Part shown: one piece after another, positions 17,083 to 20,092 of the stretch | Layout of the letters: every line of letters begins with the position of its first letter | Numbering within the stretch: the first letter of the stretch is position 1 | From: Pelargonium nanum | Lineage: Eukaryota > Streptophyta > Magnoliopsida > Geraniales > Geraniaceae | DNA length: 20,092 nucleotides | Direction: 5' to 3' | Assembly (NCBI GenBank): GCA_036897485.1 | Contig: JAYMTF010002008.1 | Coordinates: 1-20,092, forward strand | Translations under genes and position numbers: made by a program | Notes under the pieces: generated by a model | Seen by the model: only the letters and a program-made list of their open reading frames with translations | Told to the model about the DNA's origin: nothing | Databases searched by the model: none

Positions 17083-18149
17083 GTTAAAAGTCTATAAAAC
17101 TACTCAAGCTCCTCTTTTAGAAGTCATGAGCCATAACTGTGTATGTCCCCAAGTATACTACTTAAAAGGGGTGCGCACATGATCTAGGTTAACAATGTGA
17201 CTAAAGGCGAAGGACTTTGATAAGCATACTACTGCAAACCAGCAATCCTACCATATGGTTCGTTCCACACACACAACCTCATTGTAAGAGTGATGCGTGT
17301 ATTCAAATCATGTTCATGGGTGATCAAATCATTCACAAGAATTAAGAGAAATAAACCATAAGAACAATAACAAGTAACAATCAATGCACAATACAAAACC
17401 TAGTTATATAACTAAAATATCTAATCACATCCTTACCAATGAGTTTAGTTACTCATCATACAAATACTAAAAGAAAAACCTTAATAAACCCTGACAAGTG
17501 AATCAAAAGAATATTACAAGTGTAACCGGTGAAGACGGGTTGTCGATCCGACTTACTTCGTTATTCTTCTTCAACTCTTGCTATTCCCCCAAAAGACGCT
17601 TTTGAACTCCAAATTTTGTGCAATAGAAATCCGGAAAAACTATAAAAACTCCCAAATATGAATTCCAAATCAGACTTGAAAACGTCGTATTTATAAAAAT
17701 AATTGTCATCTTCACCGCAACGCGATAATAATGATGTCATCCTCGCCGACTCAAGTCCCGTTCCGCCGCGGAGCAGCCCACACTGCGAAAATTACTATAA
17801 AACAATCCGCTGCGGCGTAACCGCCTAGGAGCAATCTTTGTCTTGCACCCTTTGAGTTGTTCTTAAATTTTGCATCCCTCTTTGGCTCATATGACGGTGC
17901 CGACAATCTGAAATCTCAATAAAACACTACCACAAATGTCACTTTGTCAAGGATGAACATATACACACATATCAACTCAAAATAGATTCTAAAACCGTCA
18001 AAATACATTAAAATGCACAATCAAGCCGTGTAGCGAAGAATATTGCAAACCAATGAAGAATATGCCATAATACGAGGAAAACACAACAAAAATAACTCAA
18101 ATTTAGCATGATTTAGGGCTAGACAACCCGTTTAGAATATGAGTTGTTA
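17083..18149 (-). mobile_element. Older LTR of the same family, 3' end cut off by the Athila insertion
   Basis: On the minus strand it starts TAACAACTCATATTC at 18149, two transitions from the TGATAACTC head, with AGCCCTAAATCATGC downstream. The body has the GC-rich block (GCTCCGCGGCGGAACGGG, about 17758-17775), a TATA box, and GAGTAACTAAACTC (about 17440-17455). It ends abruptly at 17083 against the TG start of the 5' LTR of the Athila-like element, and its remaining 3' part is not seen in the window. It predates the Athila-like copy. No coding sequence. Confidence 0.75.
17687..17698 (-). promoter_or_regulatory. TATA box of the older LTR
   Basis: The minus strand reads TTTTATAAATACG, then ACGTTTTCAAGTC, as in the neighbouring LTR. 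It lies downstream of the GC-rich block. Confidence 0.55.
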
Positions 18150-18320
18150 CCTTTCCTTCAAGCTAACTACGTTAAAAAAACACACTGATGCTACCCGAAG
18201 AATTAGAAATTTAAAAACAAATGAAAACACGACACATGGTGCCCGAGCGCCACGTCACCAAACTCACAACTATGAAGCCTGACAAGAAGTCACGTGTCTA
18301 AGGCGCAAGGCCAGCACAAG
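18150..18320. other. Unassigned spacer
   Basis: This lies between the older LTR and the 77-bp repeats. It has an A-run (about 18174-18180) and a GC-richer stretch from about 18235. I see no coding match on either strand. Confidence 0.5.
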
Positions 18321-18530
18321 ACTCACCTCCGAAGCAGTCGGCGACATCCAATGTCCCTTGGCGGCGCCCAAGTCCATTGTGCGCGCCCAACGCCAATAGT
18401 CACCTCCGAGACCGTCGGTGACATCCAACGTCATTTGGTGGTGCCCAAGTCCATTCTGCGCACCCAACGCCAATAGTCTCCTCTAAGACCGTCGGCGACA
18501 TCCAACTTCACTTGGTGACACGTGCACAAT
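18321..18530. repeat. 77-bp tandem repeat, about 2.7 units
   Basis: Units start at 18321, 18398 and 18475. Each carries CACCTCCGA, GTCGG(C/T)GACATCCAA, TTGG(C/T)G and CCCAAGTCCATT...GCGC..CCCAACGCCAATAGT. The third unit breaks off after about 50 bp. Units 1 and 2 are roughly 85-90% alike by eye. The repeat is GC-rich against AT-rich flanks. It has no evident match to the 118-bp Tat repeat. It may be a 3'-UTR repeat of another retroelement or a short satellite. Confidence 0.85.
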
Positions 18531-18604
18531 TTGATATATATTTATGATGTTTTATCCCCGCTTTTATCTCATATTTACTCTAGTTTATCATGTTTTATCT
18601 TATA
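18531..18604. other. AT-rich spacer next to the LINE tail
   Basis: AT-rich with repeated TTTTATC(T/C) words (for example at 18550, 18565, 18593). It precedes the T-run that marks the LINE 3' end. No feature is recognised. Confidence 0.4.
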
Positions 18605-18614
18605 TTTTTTTTAG

Positions 18615-18797
18615 GGAACGCCACCTGAGATGGTGGGGGGTTTGGCCGGACCCCTACCTGTTTTATTAGATAAAAATAGTAATACAAAAGACGGAGGGGG
18701 ACATAATGAGCCGTACCTCCTCGAAAATGATGCACCTATTACATAAGGTAGTACATGAATGCATGCCAAATAAAAACAGACCATAATAAAATAAATA
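18615..18797 (-). other. LINE copy 2 3' UTR with two stem-loops
   Basis: CCACC-6nt-GGTGG at 18621-18636 and a GGGGTTT...GGACCCC stem next to it correspond to those of copy 1. Downstream TTTTATTAGATAA, GGAGGGGGACATAATGAGCC and TGCACCTAT also correspond. Differences are single substitutions and short indels. Confidence 0.7.
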
Positions 18798-19460
18798 TTA
18801 CACAAAGAGTTTGCCACTACCTACACGAGAACAACCTAAGCTGTCATCAAGAACAATGTTCCTGAAATCCAAAGGAAAGTCCTGAAGCGACGTAGAGATC
18901 AACTGAAATGCAAGCCCAAAACCTGCTAACCAATCCGCCACCATGTTTGCCTCACGAAGAACATGGAATACACAAATACCACCCAAAAGATGCTGACACG
19001 AACGAGCTACATACTCCAAATGCCATGGGCATGACATTTTGTTACTGACCACATCAGAAACTAGTCTCGAATTTGACTCAACAAAATCGATCACAAGGCC
19101 ATGGTCCCTGCAAAGCTCTAAGTCGATCCTCAAAGAGTGGTGCTCGGCATGGTTATTAGTGCCCAAACCGAGCGGCACTGCGTAAGCCAACACAACTGAG
19201 CCAACACCATCTCGGACCACACCACCTACAGCAGCTTGACCCGCTCTACAAGCTCCATCAATGTTTAAGCATAATTGACCCAAAGCTGGCTTTGTCCAAG
19301 CCACAACTCTCGCGGGTTTAAATCGAACCCAGGGCAGGGGGATATTAAAATGATTCAACAAATTAATCACAGTGATAGAAGGAACCTTTCTAATTTTGAA
19401 AAAGGGAAATAGATGCACTAACCATGAAGATAGAGCAGCAATGATGGATCGAGCTTGAAG
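18798..19460 (-). pseudogene. LINE ORF2 RNase H domain (copy 2)
   Basis: A long open stretch reads SSWLVHLFPFFKIRKVPSI, LLNHFNIPLPWVRFKPARVV, then RNase H: LGQLCLNIDGACRAGQAAVGG, PLGLGTNNHAEHHSLRIDLELC, VIDFVESNSRLVSDVV, VLREANMVADWLAGFG, ending VGSGKLFV at the stop 18798-18800. It matches RVT_3-type RNase H of plant LINEs. The Asp of NIDG, Glu of AEHH and Asp of ADWL are kept. The third acidic position is Asn (VESNS, 19071-19073), where copy 1 has Asp. The frame changes near 19460 relative to the upstream part. Confidence 0.87.
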
Positions 19461-19965
19461 TAGCCTCCGTCGTAACGGCGTGTACACCTCTCTTTCCACA
19501 TTTCCCATAATCCGCGGCCAACTAAAACCAATTTGAAGAACCCAGTGATCGAAGAGGTCTTCAAATCTGTCCACATCGTGTGAGCAAGTTGTTGAATCGA
19601 AATTGGAAGACCGAAACAAAAAAAATTGCGAACCCAATTCCAAACTTGAACTGCTGTTTCGCTAGTAATTAACACGTGATCCGGCGATTCACAACACATA
19701 TTCCGGCAACAACAACACCTCGAAACAGTTGGAATTTTGAATGACGATTAAATCGAGTCGAAAGGAAGTGCCTTATGCCAAAGCCTCCAAAGAAAAATAG
19801 ACACACGCTTTGGAAAAATTGGATGCCACAAGAACTTACTCCAAGCTAAAACCGGACCTGCAGTTCTCCGAGCCAACCAATATTTCTTAACATCAAAATA
19901 ACCATCAGATGATGCACAGAAAATTAAGCGATCCTCCACCTGCTCGTTTCAAAAAATCGAGTCGA
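19461..19965 (-). pseudogene. LINE ORF2 zf-RVT region (copy 2)
   Basis: The minus-strand frame reads NEQVEDRLIFCASSDGYFDVKKYW, GPVLAWSKFLWHPIFPKRVSIFLWRLWHKALPFDSI, a stop at about 19745, then SSFKIPTVSRCCCCRNMCCESPDHVLI, VWNWVRNFF, GFFKLVLVGRGLWEMWKER. This is the zinc-binding region that follows the reverse transcriptase of plant LINEs (HP..P.R...FLWRL..ALP and C..C..ES..H). A stop also lies just upstream at about 19955. The WNW...WEMWKER end aligns with copy 1 at 7600-7430. Confidence 0.82.
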
Positions 19966-20092
19966 GAGCAGCAAGCCGATCTGCGCCCCCTGCCGGAGAA
20001 CCTCGCTGTGCGCCGCCGGCGATTGCATCACCTCCCGGACGGACAGAGGTCGCCGGACGGACTGCTTGCCGCCTCCTCAGTCATCTGCCTAG
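19966..20092. other. GC-rich segment at the window end
   Basis: This is much richer in G and C than the LINE. On the minus strand a short open stretch begins at an ATG near 20083 (MTEEAASSPSGDLCPSG). It could be the start of a LINE ORF1 or unrelated DNA. I do not recognise it. Confidence 0.3.

Larger units (their letters stand above)
18605..20092 (-). mobile_element. LINE copy 2, 3' part (same family as copy 1)
   Basis: A T8 run (18605-18612) is the poly(A) tail on the minus strand. Next come the conserved 3' UTR with two hairpins and the ORF2 C-terminus from zf-RVT to RNase H. RT is not seen: upstream of about 19965 the sequence turns GC-rich and does not match the region usually found ahead of zf-RVT. 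The element either is internally deleted like copy 1 or joins other DNA there. The window ends before the 5' limit. Confidence 0.82.

Noticed and set aside
18798..19643. 281-codon open frame as a host RNase H-like gene
   Set aside because: It ends in a LINE 3' UTR with tail, aligns with LINE copy 1, and is out of frame with its own zf-RVT part, so it is LINE debris.

Overview
This window is intergenic, repeat-derived DNA from an angiosperm nuclear genome. I found no host gene, no structured RNA gene, no CRISPR and nothing bacterial. The evidence is two Ty3/gypsy lineages found in plants (Tat-type and Athila-type), a plant L1-type LINE with DUF4283 and RNase H modules, and AT-rich LTRs of one family. 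Every coding sequence is broken by stops and frameshifts. The species cannot be named from the sequence.

Layout. Positions 1-5655 hold a decayed Tat-lineage gag-pol on the + strand: gag, zinc knuckle, aspartic protease, reverse transcriptase (RT), RNase H, a second archaeal-type RNase H, and the integrase zinc-binding domain. The integrase is split at 5655 and resumes at 12115, running to the end of pol at 12925. A 3' untranslated region with a ~118-bp tandem repeat follows (13042-13424). The 6.45-kb insertion in the integrase is flanked by the 5-bp duplication ACCAT and is itself nested. Solo LTR 'A' (+, 5656-6571 and 11559-12109) contains LTR 'B' (+, 8437-9627 and 11239-11553), which contains solo LTR 'C' (-, 9628-11233, duplication ATATT). 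A 5'-truncated, internally deleted LINE (-, 6572-8430) sits at the A/B junction.

From 13425 to 17082 lies a minus-strand Athila-like fragment with its 5' LTR (15679-17082), a tRNA-Asp-type primer binding site (15659-15672), gag and protease. Its pol and 3' LTR are missing. It is inserted into an older LTR (17083-18149, minus). Next come a spacer with a 77-bp tandem repeat (18321-18525) and a second LINE copy of the same family (-, 18605 to the window end).

The genes do not work together as a system. The window is a record of successive insertions, LTR-LTR recombination, deletion, and mutations consistent with methylcytosine decay. The items most worth checking are the exact duplications that order the nest, the patchwork filler in the RT, the 3'-UTR and 77-bp tandem repeats as possible satellite seeds, the ORF1-to-RNase H deletion in the first LINE, and the loss of different RNase H acidic residues in the two LINE copies.
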